Below, piece after piece: positions 7,657 to 16,430 of a stretch of DNA of 64,000 bases. Both the position numbers and the translations under genes were made by a program. Numbering within the stretch: position 1 is the first letter of the stretch; each line of letters starts with the position of its first letter. Origin of the DNA: Xanthobacter tagetidis. GTDB taxonomy: Bacteria; Pseudomonadota; Alphaproteobacteria; Rhizobiales; Xanthobacteraceae. The notes beneath the pieces were generated by a model, which saw only the letters and a program-made list of their open reading frames with translations, had not been told where the DNA came from and did no database searches. The stretch is taken from NCBI RefSeq assembly GCF_003667445.1, contig NZ_RCTF01000010.1:1-64000 (forward strand), read 5' to 3'.

Positions 7657-8759
7657 GCGCCGCGCCCGTGCCCGGCACGCTCGAGATGGCGCCATCCGGC
7701 GCCGCCGACCGCGCGCGTCCCGTCAAGGCGGGGCTGATCCTGTTTGCGCTGCTGGCGATCGTGGCCTTCCTCGGGGCGATCGCCATCGGCCCGCTCTCCA
7801 TCGCCCCCGGCCGCGTGCTGGCGGTGATCGCCGATGCGGTGTGGGGCGAGGGCGCAAGCCTTACCGGCGCCGCGCTGCGCGAGCGCGTGGTGGTGATGGA
7901 CGTGCGCCTTCCGCGCGCGATGCTCGGCGCCCTGGTGGGCGCGGGGACGGCGGTGGCGGGGGCGATCATGCAGGGCGTGTTCCGCAACGCGCTCGCCGAT
8001 CCCGGTCTCGTGGGCATCGCGCCCGGCGCGGGCCTTGCGGCGGTGGCCTGGGTGGTGTTCGGCGGCGCGGTCGCCCATCTGCTGCCGCTCGGCCTCCAGG
8101 GGCTCGGCCTCTCGCTCGCCGCCTTCGCCGGCGGCCTCCTGACCACCCTCGTCATCGCCCGCCTCGCCACCAGAGGCGGCCAGACCTCGGTGGCGACGCT
8201 GCTGTTCGCCGGCCTTGCGCTCGGCGCGCTGGCAAGCGCCGGCACGGGCGTGATGGTGTTCATCGCCAGCGAGCAGCAGACCCGCGAATTCCTGTTCTGG
8301 ACCATGGGCAGCCTCGGCGGCGCCACCTGGCTGAAGGCGGCGCTGGCAGCGCCGTTCGTGTTCGCGCTGGTGGCGCTCTCACCCTTCCTCGCGCGCGGGC
8401 TCGACGCCATGGCGCTGGGCGAGGCGGAGGCCTTCCACGTGGGCATCGACGTGAACCGGCTGAAGCGCATCTGCGTGGTGGCGGTGGCGGCGGGCGTCGG
8501 CGCGGCGGTCGCGGCGGCGGGGGTGGTGGCCTTCATCGGCCTCATGGTGCCCCATCTGGCGCGGCTGGTGATCGGCCCGGGGCACCGCGCGCTCTTGCCG
8601 GCGGCGGCACTGCTGGGCGCCGCGGTGGTGCTCGGCGCCGACATCCTCGCGCGCATGATCGCCGCGCCCGCCGAACTGCCGCTCGGCGTCGTCACCGCGC
8701 TCATCGGCGCGCCCTTCTTCCTGTGGCTCCTCATGGGCCGTCGGGCTTTCGCGGGCTAG
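7653..8759 (+). CDS. hmuU: Haem ABC transporter permease (FecCD family)
   Basis: A 368-residue polytopic inner-membrane protein of the FecCD/BtuC family. Typical segments are RLPRAMLGALVGAGTAVAGAIMQGVFRNALADPGLVGI, split by hydrophobic helices, and the C-terminal GVVAFIGLMVPHLARL that contacts the ATPase. The GTG start overlapping the hmuT stop (GTGA) was chosen; an ATG 33 bases later is an alternative. About ten membrane segments can be traced. It forms the channel through which HmuT-bound haem enters, powered by HmuV, whose gene begins 10 bases downstream. Confidence 0.94.
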   Translation: MSAAPVPGTLEMAPSGAADRARPVKAGLILFALLAIVAFLGAIAIGPLSIAPGRVLAVIADAVWGEGASLTGAALRERVVVMDVRLPRAMLGALVGAGTAVAGAIMQGVFRNALADPGLVGIAPGAGLAAVAWVVFGGAVAHLLPLGLQGLGLSLAAFAGGLLTTLVIARLATRGGQTSVATLLFAGLALGALASAGTGVMVFIASEQQTREFLFWTMGSLGGATWLKAALAAPFVFALVALSPFLARGLDAMALGEAEAFHVGIDVNRLKRICVVAVAAGVGAAVAAAGVVAFIGLMVPHLARLVIGPGHRALLPAAALLGAAVVLGADILARMIAAPAELPLGVVTALIGAPFFLWLLMGRRAFAG

Positions 8760-8769
8760 GGAGGCGCGC

Positions 8770-9588
8770 ATGCACCCATCCGGTCTCAGCGCGCGCGGCG
8801 TCAGCGTCGCCATCCGCGGCAAGCGCCTGGTCTCGGACGTCGACCTCGACGTCGTGCCCGGCACCGTCACCATCCTCGTCGGGCCGAACGGCGCCGGCAA
8901 GTCGACCCTGCTGAAGGCCCTGACCGGCGAGATGCGCCTCGCGGCGGGCCGCGTCACGCTCGACGGCGCCGACATCCATGCCATGCCGCCGCGCGACCTC
9001 GCCTTCCGCCGGGCCGTGCTGCCGCAGGCGGCGGAGGTGGCCTTCCCCTTCACCGTGGAGGAGGTGATCGCCATCGGCCTCATCGGCGCGCAGGCGCCGG
9101 ACCGCGCCGCCCACGTCGCCCGCCTGCTCCAGCAGGTGGACCTGCCGGGCTTCGGCGGCCGACGCTATGACAGCCTGTCGGGCGGCGAGCGCCAGCGGGT
9201 GCAGCTCGCCCGCGTGCTGGCGCAGATCGACTGCGCGCGCCGCGCTTATCCCGATGGCGCGGCGCCGCCCGCATTCCTGTTCCTGGACGAGCCGACGTCG
9301 AGCCTCGACCTCGGCCACCAGCTCACCGTGCTCGCCCTGGCGCGCGAGCATGCGCGGGCGGGCGGCGGCGTGCTCGCGGTGCTGCACGACCTCAACCTCG
9401 CCGCCATGGTGGCGGACCGCATGGTGGTGCTGGCGGGCGGCCGCGTGGTGGCGGAGGGGGCGCCCGGCACCGTGCTCACCGACGACGTGCTGGCGCGCGC
9501 CTTCGGCGTGAAAGTGCGCGTCGGCGCCGTTCCGGTCGGCCCGTTCGTGCTGCCGCAAAGCATCGGGGCGGAGGGGCTCAGGCCCTGA
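8770..9588 (+). CDS. hmuV: Haem ABC transporter ATP-binding protein
   Basis: A 272-residue ABC ATPase. Walker A GPNGAGKS is at residues 38-45, the signature LSGGERQRVQLA is near residue 137, Walker B FLFLDEPTSSLD follows, and the switch histidine lies in AVLHDLN. An insertion rich in RRAYPDGAAPP before Walker B is usual for HmuV. A GGGAGG site precedes the ATG. It energises HmuU. The last bases overlap the 3' end of the convergent diguanylate cyclase gene by 11 bp. Confidence 0.95.
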   Translation: MHPSGLSARGVSVAIRGKRLVSDVDLDVVPGTVTILVGPNGAGKSTLLKALTGEMRLAAGRVTLDGADIHAMPPRDLAFRRAVLPQAAEVAFPFTVEEVIAIGLIGAQAPDRAAHVARLLQQVDLPGFGGRRYDSLSGGERQRVQLARVLAQIDCARRAYPDGAAPPAFLFLDEPTSSLDLGHQLTVLALAREHARAGGGVLAVLHDLNLAAMVADRMVVLAGGRVVAEGAPGTVLTDDVLARAFGVKVRVGAVPVGPFVLPQSIGAEGLRP

Positions 9589-11284
9589 GCCGTCCGGGCG
9601 GATGGCGCAACGCCACGCGGTCGCGGCCCGATCTTTTGGCGGCATAGAGCGCCTGGTCGGCCCGCTCCATCACGTCGCCGATGTCGCGATCCTCCGGCCC
9701 GGCCAGCGTCGCGCCGATGCTGGCCGTCACCCGGATTCGCGCCGCGCCGACATCGATCTCGCGCTGGCCGATGGCGGCGCGCAGGCGCTCGGCCAAAGCG
9801 ACCAGTCCGCCGGCGTCCACGTCGCGGGTGAGGACCACGAACTCCTCCCCGCCGATGCGCGCCGCCCGGTCGGCGCCGCGCACCACCTCCGCGATGGCCG
9901 CGCTCACGCCCGCGAGCACGAGGTCGCCCGCCTTGTGGCCGAAGGTGTCGTTGACGCGCTTGAAATGGTCGATGTCCACCATCAGCAGGCCCACCGTATC
10001 GCTCGCCCGCGTGCCGGCGAGCGCCAGCGCCGCCTCGCTTTGGAAGGCATGGCGGTTGAGCAGCCCGGTGAGCGCGTCGGTCTCAGCCATGCGGCGCAGG
10101 TCGCCCAGATCCTTGGCATGCTGGGCGCTCTGGAGGCTGACCCTCTCCTCGGCCGCGCCGACGCGGCGCAGGAGGGCGCGAAGCGCGCCGGACAGCCGCA
10201 CGATCTCGCGGCTGCCATGCTGGCGCGGCAGCATTTCGGAGTGGGCGGTGCGGCCGATCGCGTCCGCGCGGCCGGCGAGGCTCACCAGCGGCCAGGCGAT
10301 GCGCCGCGCGAGAAAGGCGGCAATGGCGAGGGTGAGCAGAAGCACGGCGAATCCCACCGCGAGGATGCTGCCGGCGAGGCGCCAGGCCGCGCTGAACGCG
10401 ACCTGCGCCGGCTGGCGGGCGATGATGATCCAGTCGATGAATGGGGCGTGCGCGTCGCCATCGGCGACGGCAAACCCCGTGAGCGTGCTTCCCTCGCCGG
10501 CGCCTTCCAGCATGGCTCCGGACTTCGCCGCCAGGAAGCGGGCGATCTGGGCCGCGTCGTAGGGCCTGCTCTCCGGCTTGGGGCCGAGCAGCATCCGCCC
10601 GTCGCGGGAGAGCAGCCAGATCTGGGCGGGAGCGACGAGCGTCCCACCGAGAAGGTCGCGGCGCAGCGCGTCGGCATAGTCGAGGGAGAGCTGGGCGACG
10701 AGCGCGCCGGCGATCTCGCCGCGGCTGGGGGCCACGGGCAAGGCGAGGAGCGCCGCGGGCGGCGCCCGCTCGCCGCGCGCCGTGGCCGCCGCGGGCGTGG
10801 CGCCGCCGCCGGCGATGTCGCGGTAGGTCGGGCCAGCGAGCGCCTCGCGGAACCAGCCCTCCGACGCGACGGACTGATTCTCCAGCGCGCCGCGCGTCGC
10901 CGAGGCCACCGTGCCGTCGGCCCGCACGAAGCCGATCCAGGCGCGGCGGTCCATGGAGGCGGCGAGTTGATCGAGCACGGCGCGCAGCCGCGCCGGGTCG
11001 CCGCCCCAGACGTCCTTCATCTGCTCGGAAGCGGCAAGTAGCGTGAGGTCGGACAGGCGCTCGCGCATCTCCTGCTCAAGGCGTCCGGCATACGACCTGG
11101 CGGTCTCCCGCATCTCGCCCTCGATGCGGGCGATGGCCACGTCGCGCGTGATCGCCGCAGCCAGAAAGGCCACGGCAGCCAGGCTGACCGCGAACAGAAC
11201 GCCCATGGCAAGGGCGATCTGCTGAGCCAGAGTCAAGCGGTCGGCCAGCGTGGCAAGGCGCTGGCGCAGGCCGTCAAGCACCAT
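9578..11284 (-). CDS. Membrane diguanylate cyclase with periplasmic sensor, HAMP and GGDEF domains
   Basis: A 568-residue protein. One membrane helix follows a short cytoplasmic N-terminus (ALAMGVLFAVSLAAVAFLAAAI), then a ~250-residue periplasmic region with Cache-like features, a second helix (LAVGFAVLLLTLAIAAFLA), a HAMP linker and a C-terminal GGDEF domain. The active-site motif is GGEEF (near residue 478), preceded at the right spacing by RGAD, an RxxD inhibitory I-site. It should make c-di-GMP in response to an unknown ligand and be feedback-inhibited. GGGGAGG lies just before the ATG; a GTG one codon later and another GTG six codons earlier are alternatives. It converges with hmuV; no functional link is shown. 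Confidence 0.92.
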   Translation of the reverse strand: MVLDGLRQRLATLADRLTLAQQIALAMGVLFAVSLAAVAFLAAAITRDVAIARIEGEMRETARSYAGRLEQEMRERLSDLTLLAASEQMKDVWGGDPARLRAVLDQLAASMDRRAWIGFVRADGTVASATRGALENQSVASEGWFREALAGPTYRDIAGGGATPAAATARGERAPPAALLALPVAPSRGEIAGALVAQLSLDYADALRRDLLGGTLVAPAQIWLLSRDGRMLLGPKPESRPYDAAQIARFLAAKSGAMLEGAGEGSTLTGFAVADGDAHAPFIDWIIIARQPAQVAFSAAWRLAGSILAVGFAVLLLTLAIAAFLARRIAWPLVSLAGRADAIGRTAHSEMLPRQHGSREIVRLSGALRALLRRVGAAEERVSLQSAQHAKDLGDLRRMAETDALTGLLNRHAFQSEAALALAGTRASDTVGLLMVDIDHFKRVNDTFGHKAGDLVLAGVSAAIAEVVRGADRAARIGGEEFVVLTRDVDAGGLVALAERLRAAIGQREIDVGAARIRVTASIGATLAGPEDRDIGDVMERADQALYAAKRSGRDRVALRHPPGRLRA

Positions 11285-11346
11285 ATCCTCCCCGTCGCGC
11301 ACCCAAGCCTAGCCTGAGCCGACGATACACCTCTTCCGCCTGCCAA

Positions 11347-11820
11347 TCAGGTAAGTATTTGAGCGGCCTGCAATACCTCCTCCGCATGGCCGGGCACCTT
11401 CACCTTCGGCCAAGTCTGCGCCACCGTGCCGTCGCGGCCGATGAGCAGGGTCGCGCGCTCGATGCCCATGTACTTGCGGCCGTACATGCTCTTCTCCACC
11501 CAGACGCCGTAGGCCTCGAGCATCTCGCGCTGCTCGTCGGAGCCGAGGGGGAAGTCGAGATCGTACTTGGCCTTGAACTTGTCCTGGGCCGTCACCGGGT
11601 CGGCCGAGACGCCGAGGATGGCGGTGTCGGCCTTGGCGAAGGCGTCCTTCAGACCATTGAAGGCGATCGATTCCTTGGTGCAGCCGGGGGTGTCGGCCTT
11701 GGGGTAGAAATAGATCACCAGCTTGCGTCCGGCGAAGTCGGAGAGCTTGACCTCGCCGCCGCCGTCGCGCTTCAGGCTGAAGGCCGGAGCCTTGGCGCCA
11801 ACCTCGGGAAATTTGCTCAT
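11347..11820 (-). CDS. bcp: Thioredoxin-dependent peroxiredoxin, BCP/PrxQ type (1-Cys form)
   Basis: A 157-residue peroxiredoxin that reduces peroxides in the cytoplasm. The peroxidatic cysteine is C47 in YPKADTPGCTKES, the BCP/PrxQ active-site loop. The resolving cysteine five residues on, present in E. coli BCP, is missing, and the protein has no other cysteine at all. It must therefore be a 1-Cys enzyme resolved by an outside thiol. The start was fixed by AAGGAAGG nine bases upstream of ATG. Divergent from the AsmA-like gene. Confidence 0.93.
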   Translation of the reverse strand: MSKFPEVGAKAPAFSLKRDGGGEVKLSDFAGRKLVIYFYPKADTPGCTKESIAFNGLKDAFAKADTAILGVSADPVTAQDKFKAKYDLDFPLGSDEQREMLEAYGVWVEKSMYGRKYMGIERATLLIGRDGTVAQTWPKVKVPGHAEEVLQAAQILT

Positions 11821-12038
11821 TCGCCTTCCTTTCGACGTGTTCCGCGCCATTAGGGGACGGGGCACGCATTGCGCCGGGGGAATCGACGCGCGTTGATCTA
11901 CCTCATCTTTACGCCGCGTGTGCAGGATAGGTTCACTAAAGGGCGTCGGGGAGCCGCGGGCGGCGGACCGGGCGGTGTTTCGAGGTGGTCCGCGGGCTCG
12001 GACCGAAGCCTCACGTTGCGGGAGGTGACGACATATCC

Positions 12039-15000
12039 ATGCGGGACACCGTGAGACAGACCCCACCGGTCCGACGGGCGCCACGTCGTGCGCGCCGCGG
12101 CCTCATGGGCCTCCTCGTTCCGCAGGGACGGCTGGCGCGCGTGCTGATGGTGGCGTGCCTCGGCCTGATCGGGCTGGGCGGCGTCGCAGCGGTGACGCTT
12201 TATGTCCTGGTCGCCAGCGGCGTCGTCACCGCCAATATCGCCACCCCCTACATCGCGCAGGCGCTCGCCGAGCGCATCGGTGGCGGCCACAAGGTCGTCA
12301 TCGGCTCGACCACGATCGAGACCGTGGACAATGGCGCCACCGCCGTCGTGGTGCATGACATCAAGGTGCTCGGCCCCGATGGCCAGATGGTCGCCTCCGC
12401 CCCGAGCGCCGAGGTGGAGCTTGAGGGCTCGCTTCTGTCGCTGGCGCCCAAGGCGCGCCGCATCGACCTCGTGGGCGCCGAGATGACGGTGCGCATCGCC
12501 GCCTCGGGCCATCTGGCGGTGGCCACCGGACGCGGTGCGAAGCCGCTCTCTCCCGGCGCTCTGCCGCCGGCCGCGAACCAGCCGGCGACCGGCCAGTCCG
12601 CCCCCGTGGCGCAGGGCGCCCCCGCCGAACCGGCGCTGCGCACCGCTGCCCCGGCCGCAGGCGACGGCGCGCTTGCGGCCTCGACCGATCCGCTGGTGCT
12701 CAGGGCGCCCGCCCGCTGGATGCAGGAACTGGAGGCGGCAGGCTTCGACGGCGGCGCGCTGGCTGACGTCGGCCTCAAGAACGGCACGCTGATCGTCGAA
12801 AACGAGAGTTCCGGCCGGCGCATCGTGTTCGAGAACATCGGCGTCCGCCTTGCCCGGCCTGTGGGCGGCGGAGCCCAGCTCACCTTCACCTCTGAGGGGC
12901 CGCACGGCATCGCCACCGCGGTTGCCCGCATCGGCCCGGCGAAGGACGGCGCGCGCGCCATCGAGATGAAGCTCGACAACGTGTCGACCCGTGACCTGGT
13001 CCAGGCCTTCAGCCAGGACCACCGGCGCTTCTACATGGACACGCCGCTCAACGCGACGCTCACCGCGCGGCTCGGCCTCGACGGAACTGTGCAGGCGGCG
13101 AAGGCGGACGTGACGTTCGGCGCCGGCGCCATCGGCAACGGCGAGGCCGTGGACGAACGTTTCCACATCGATGCGGCCCACGTCGAAGCGGTGCTCGATC
13201 CCGCCCGGCGCATCATCGCGCTCGGACCGATCGTCGCCACGAAGGGGCAGAACCGCATCGGCCTGAAGGGCGAGGTGGTGGTGCCCGCGCAGGTGGGCGA
13301 TCCCTGGCCCTTCACCCTCGGACCGGACGGCATCGTGCTCGCCGGGGAGATGCCGGAGCCGCCCGTCACCCTCGACAAGGTGGTCGTCTCCGGGCGCTGG
13401 ACCAGCCCGGACAAGCGGCTGGTGGTGGACAAGGGCTTGGTCGGCGGGCCCACCGGCAGCATGACCTTCACCGCCGCCTTCGATTTCGGCATGGACGTGC
13501 CGACCCTGTTCTTCGACGCCTCCACCAGCCCGCTGCCGGCGGCGACGCTGAAGCGCGTCTGGCCGGTCTCGATCGCCCCGCCGGCGCGCCAGTTCATGGT
13601 GGAGAACGTCTCCGCCGGCACCGCCGACAGCCTCACCGTGTCGGTCCGCATTCCCATGGACCTGATCGGCCAGAAGCAGGTGCCGCTGCCGGACGATGCC
13701 GTGGACCTCAAGGTTGCCGCCTCCGGCGTGACGGTGCGCCCGGTCCAGGGCCTGCCGCCGGTGGCGGGCGCCAAGCTCGCCATCGCCGTCACCGGCCGCA
13801 GCGTGCGCATCACCATGCCCTCCGGCACCGTGGTGACGCCGCAGAACCGCAAGCTCGCGGTGAGCGACGGCATCATGCTGATCCCGGACTATTTCCCGCG
13901 CGAGCCCACGTCCCAGATCTCCGTGAAGTTCGAGGGGCCGGCCGATGCCGGCATCGAAATCCTCGGCATGGAGCCGCTGAAAGGCCCCACCGGCACCGCC
14001 TTCGATCCCTCCACCACCCGCGGGCGCCTGTCGGCGCTGCTGCAGGTGAACATCGTCTTCCGCAAGGTGATGAAGCCGGAGGACATCGACTATTCGTTCG
14101 AGGCCTCGCTGACCGATTTCGGCGTGGACAAGGTGTTCCACGGCCAGCGCCTGGAGGGCGCCACCGTGAAGGCCTTCGCCTCGCCCGCCGGCGTGGTGCT
14201 GCGCGGCGAGGGCAAGCTCGGCGGGGCGCCGGTGGCGTTCGAGTACGAGAAGAAGAAGGACGTCGCCGATTCCGACATCCGCGTCAGCGCGAATCTCGAC
14301 GATGCGGCGCGCGAGCGCCTCGGCGTGGACGTGCCCGGCATCTTCGGCACCCTCGGGGTGCGCCTCGTGGGGACCACCAACAACAAGGACACGCGTGCCA
14401 GCATCGAGGTGGATCTCACGGCCGCCCGCATCCAGGACCTCATCCCCGGCCTGTCGAAGCCGAGCGGCAAGCCGTTGAAGGCACGCTTCACGCTCAATGA
14501 CCGGGGACCAACGGTGCGCCTTGAGGACCTCGTCCTCGACGGCTCGGGCACGCTCTTGAAAGGGTCGCTGGAACTGGCCGACGGCGGCAGCCTGCTCGGC
14601 GCCCAGTTCCCGACCTTCCAGTTGTCCGACGGCGACAAGGCCTCCCTGCGCGCGGAGCGGGCGGGCGAGGTGCTGAAAATCCGCATCACCGGCGAGGTGA
14701 TGGACGCGCGCGGCATCATGAAGAGCCTGGTCTCGACCCCGCCGCCCTCGAAGAAGCCGCAGAAGGCCCCGGACGTGGACGTGGAGGCCAAGATCGGCGC
14801 GCTCACGGGCAATTTCGGCGAGGTGCTGCGCCAGTTCGAACTCCAGACCAGCCGGCGCGGCGTCGAGATGCGCGACTTCGTGCTTACCGCCAAGGCCGGC
14901 AGGGACGGTGCGATCGCCGGCGAGATGCGGTCGGTGCAGGGCCGCCAGCGGGCGCTGCACGTCTCCACGTCCGATGCGGGCGCGATGCTGCGCTTCCTCG

Positions 15001-15554
15001 ACATCTACGCCAAGGTCCAGGGCGGCGAGGCCTGGGTCGTGATCGACCCGCCGCGCAACGACCAGACGCCCCAGGAAGGCGTTCTGCACATCCGCGACTT
15101 CGCCATCAAGGGCGAGCCGGGGCTGGAGCGGCTCGCCAGCGCGGCGCGCGACAGCTCGGGTCGGGTGGAGGCGGGTTCGGCGGCATTCGAGAAGGCGCAG
15201 GCCCAGTTTGCCCGCACCACCGGCAAGGTGACGTTCCGCGAGGGCGCCATCTGGGGTCCGTCGGTGGGCGCCACATTCGACGGCACGCTCGACTTCGCGC
15301 AGGACCGCATGGCCATGCGCGGCACCTTCGTGCCCGCTTATGCGCTCAACAACATCTTCTCGAAGCTGCCGGTGATCGGCCTGTTCCTGGGCGGCGGGCC
15401 CAATGAGGGCTTGGTGGGGGTGACCTTCGAGATCGTCGGCCCCATTTCCGGCGGGCCGACACTGCGCATCAACCCCATGTCGGCGGTCGCGCCGGGCTTC
15501 CTGCGGAAGATCTTCGAGTTCCGCGATTCCAACGTCCAGCCGCCGACGCGGTAG
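12039..15554 (+). CDS. Large AsmA-like envelope protein (YhdP/DUF3971-type)
   Basis: A 1,171-residue protein with a basic N-terminus, one hydrophobic anchor (ARVLMVACLGLIGLGGVAAVTLYVL split by glycines) and a very long beta-rich periplasmic part, ending in an AsmA-like C-terminal region with NPMSAVAPGFLRKIFEF. Such TamB/AsmA/YhdP proteins form long beta grooves thought to carry phospholipid to the outer membrane. A GGGAGG site lies about 12 bases before the chosen ATG; a GTG 54 bases upstream is an alternative. A Pro/Ala-rich linker lies near residues 175-215. The gene is alone between divergent bcp and convergent fpr. Family is clear; lipid transport is by analogy. Confidence 0.87.
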   Translation: MRDTVRQTPPVRRAPRRARRGLMGLLVPQGRLARVLMVACLGLIGLGGVAAVTLYVLVASGVVTANIATPYIAQALAERIGGGHKVVIGSTTIETVDNGATAVVVHDIKVLGPDGQMVASAPSAEVELEGSLLSLAPKARRIDLVGAEMTVRIAASGHLAVATGRGAKPLSPGALPPAANQPATGQSAPVAQGAPAEPALRTAAPAAGDGALAASTDPLVLRAPARWMQELEAAGFDGGALADVGLKNGTLIVENESSGRRIVFENIGVRLARPVGGGAQLTFTSEGPHGIATAVARIGPAKDGARAIEMKLDNVSTRDLVQAFSQDHRRFYMDTPLNATLTARLGLDGTVQAAKADVTFGAGAIGNGEAVDERFHIDAAHVEAVLDPARRIIALGPIVATKGQNRIGLKGEVVVPAQVGDPWPFTLGPDGIVLAGEMPEPPVTLDKVVVSGRWTSPDKRLVVDKGLVGGPTGSMTFTAAFDFGMDVPTLFFDASTSPLPAATLKRVWPVSIAPPARQFMVENVSAGTADSLTVSVRIPMDLIGQKQVPLPDDAVDLKVAASGVTVRPVQGLPPVAGAKLAIAVTGRSVRITMPSGTVVTPQNRKLAVSDGIMLIPDYFPREPTSQISVKFEGPADAGIEILGMEPLKGPTGTAFDPSTTRGRLSALLQVNIVFRKVMKPEDIDYSFEASLTDFGVDKVFHGQRLEGATVKAFASPAGVVLRGEGKLGGAPVAFEYEKKKDVADSDIRVSANLDDAARERLGVDVPGIFGTLGVRLVGTTNNKDTRASIEVDLTAARIQDLIPGLSKPSGKPLKARFTLNDRGPTVRLEDLVLDGSGTLLKGSLELADGGSLLGAQFPTFQLSDGDKASLRAERAGEVLKIRITGEVMDARGIMKSLVSTPPPSKKPQKAPDVDVEAKIGALTGNFGEVLRQFELQTSRRGVEMRDFVLTAKAGRDGAIAGEMRSVQGRQRALHVSTSDAGAMLRFLDIYAKVQGGEAWVVIDPPRNDQTPQEGVLHIRDFAIKGEPGLERLASAARDSSGRVEAGSAAFEKAQAQFARTTGKVTFREGAIWGPSVGATFDGTLDFAQDRMAMRGTFVPAYALNNIFSKLPVIGLFLGGGPNEGLVGVTFEIVGPISGGPTLRINPMSAVAPGFLRKIFEFRDSNVQPPTR

Positions 15555-15580
15555 CGCGGCGGCCGGGCGCAGGCGGGGCT

Positions 15581-16354
15581 TCAGCGCTCCACGAACGCCT
15601 TTTCGATCACGTAGTGGCCGGGATCGGACGCGCTGCCCTCCTTGAAGCCGCGGCTCTCGAGCAGTTCCACCACGTCCTTCAGCATCTGCGGGCTGCCGCA
15701 CAGCATCAGGCGATCGTTCTCGGGGCTGATCTCGGGCAGGCCGAGATCGGCGAAGATCTTGCCGGACGTGATGAGGTCGGTGATGCGGCCGCGATTGCGG
15801 AACGGCTCGCGCGTCACGGTCGGGTAATAGACCAGCTTCTCCGCCACCAGCTCGCCGATATGCTCGTCGTGCGGCAGCGCGGTGGTGAGGTAGTCGTCAT
15901 AGGCGAGTTCGGCCACCGTGCGGGTGCCGTGGATCAGCACGATCTTCTCGAACCGCTCATAGGCTTCCGGGTCCTTCACCACGGAGAGGAACGGCGCGAG
16001 CCCGGTGCCGGTGGAGAGCAGCCACAAGGTGCGGCCGGGCAGCAGGTTCTCCTGGATCAGCGTGCCGGTGGGCTTGCGCCCCACGAGGATCTTGTCGCCG
16101 ACCTTGAGGTGCTGCAGCCGCGAGGTGAGCGGGCCGTTCGGCACCTTGATGGAGAAGAACTGCAGGTCCTCCTCGTAATTGGCGGAGGCCATGGAATAGG
16201 CGCGCAGCAGCGGCCGCCCCTCCAGCGTCAGTCCGATCATGGTGAACTGGCCATTGAGGAAGCGGAACCCCGGATCGCGGGTGCAGGTGAAGGAAAACAG
16301 GGTGTCGGTCCAGTGATGGACGCTCGTCACCGTCTCTTCGTTGAAATTGCTCAT
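15581..16354 (-). CDS. fpr: Ferredoxin--NADP+ reductase
   Basis: A 257-residue FAD enzyme moving electrons between NADPH and ferredoxin/flavodoxin. The FAD motif RAYS is at residues 51-54 after LLRAYSMASANY, GTGLAPFLSVVKDP is the NADP(H) site, CGSPQML the later nucleotide loop, and the protein ends in the VEKAFVER-type tail (here IEKAFVER) of bacterial subclass I Fpr. Start is the ATG before SNFNEETV. The reductant it makes could support haem degradation by IsdG-type enzymes, but the two loci are 10 kb apart and no link is shown. Confidence 0.95.
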   Translation of the reverse strand: MSNFNEETVTSVHHWTDTLFSFTCTRDPGFRFLNGQFTMIGLTLEGRPLLRAYSMASANYEEDLQFFSIKVPNGPLTSRLQHLKVGDKILVGRKPTGTLIQENLLPGRTLWLLSTGTGLAPFLSVVKDPEAYERFEKIVLIHGTRTVAELAYDDYLTTALPHDEHIGELVAEKLVYYPTVTREPFRNRGRITDLITSGKIFADLGLPEISPENDRLMLCGSPQMLKDVVELLESRGFKEGSASDPGHYVIEKAFVER

Positions 16355-16401
16355 TGCGAAATCCAATTGGATGCGCCGGGGGATCGACGGCGAAATACCG
16401 G

Positions 16402-16414
16402 CTCACACTGTGAG
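16402..16414. promoter_or_regulatory. Palindrome upstream of fpr, candidate operator
   Basis: CTCACA-C-TGTGAG is a perfect 13-base inverted repeat centred about 54 bases before the fpr start, in the short gap after the GmhB-like gene. Its position suits a regulator of fpr; the binding protein is unknown. Confidence 0.3.
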
Positions 16415-16430
16415 ATGCGCTAAATCCACC

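Noticed and set aside
11898..15701. A 1,267-codon open frame on the minus strand across the AsmA-like gene
   Set aside because: It is antisense to a gene with a clear membrane anchor and family motifs. Its translation is His/Arg/Gly-rich without domains, as expected from high GC at third codon positions.
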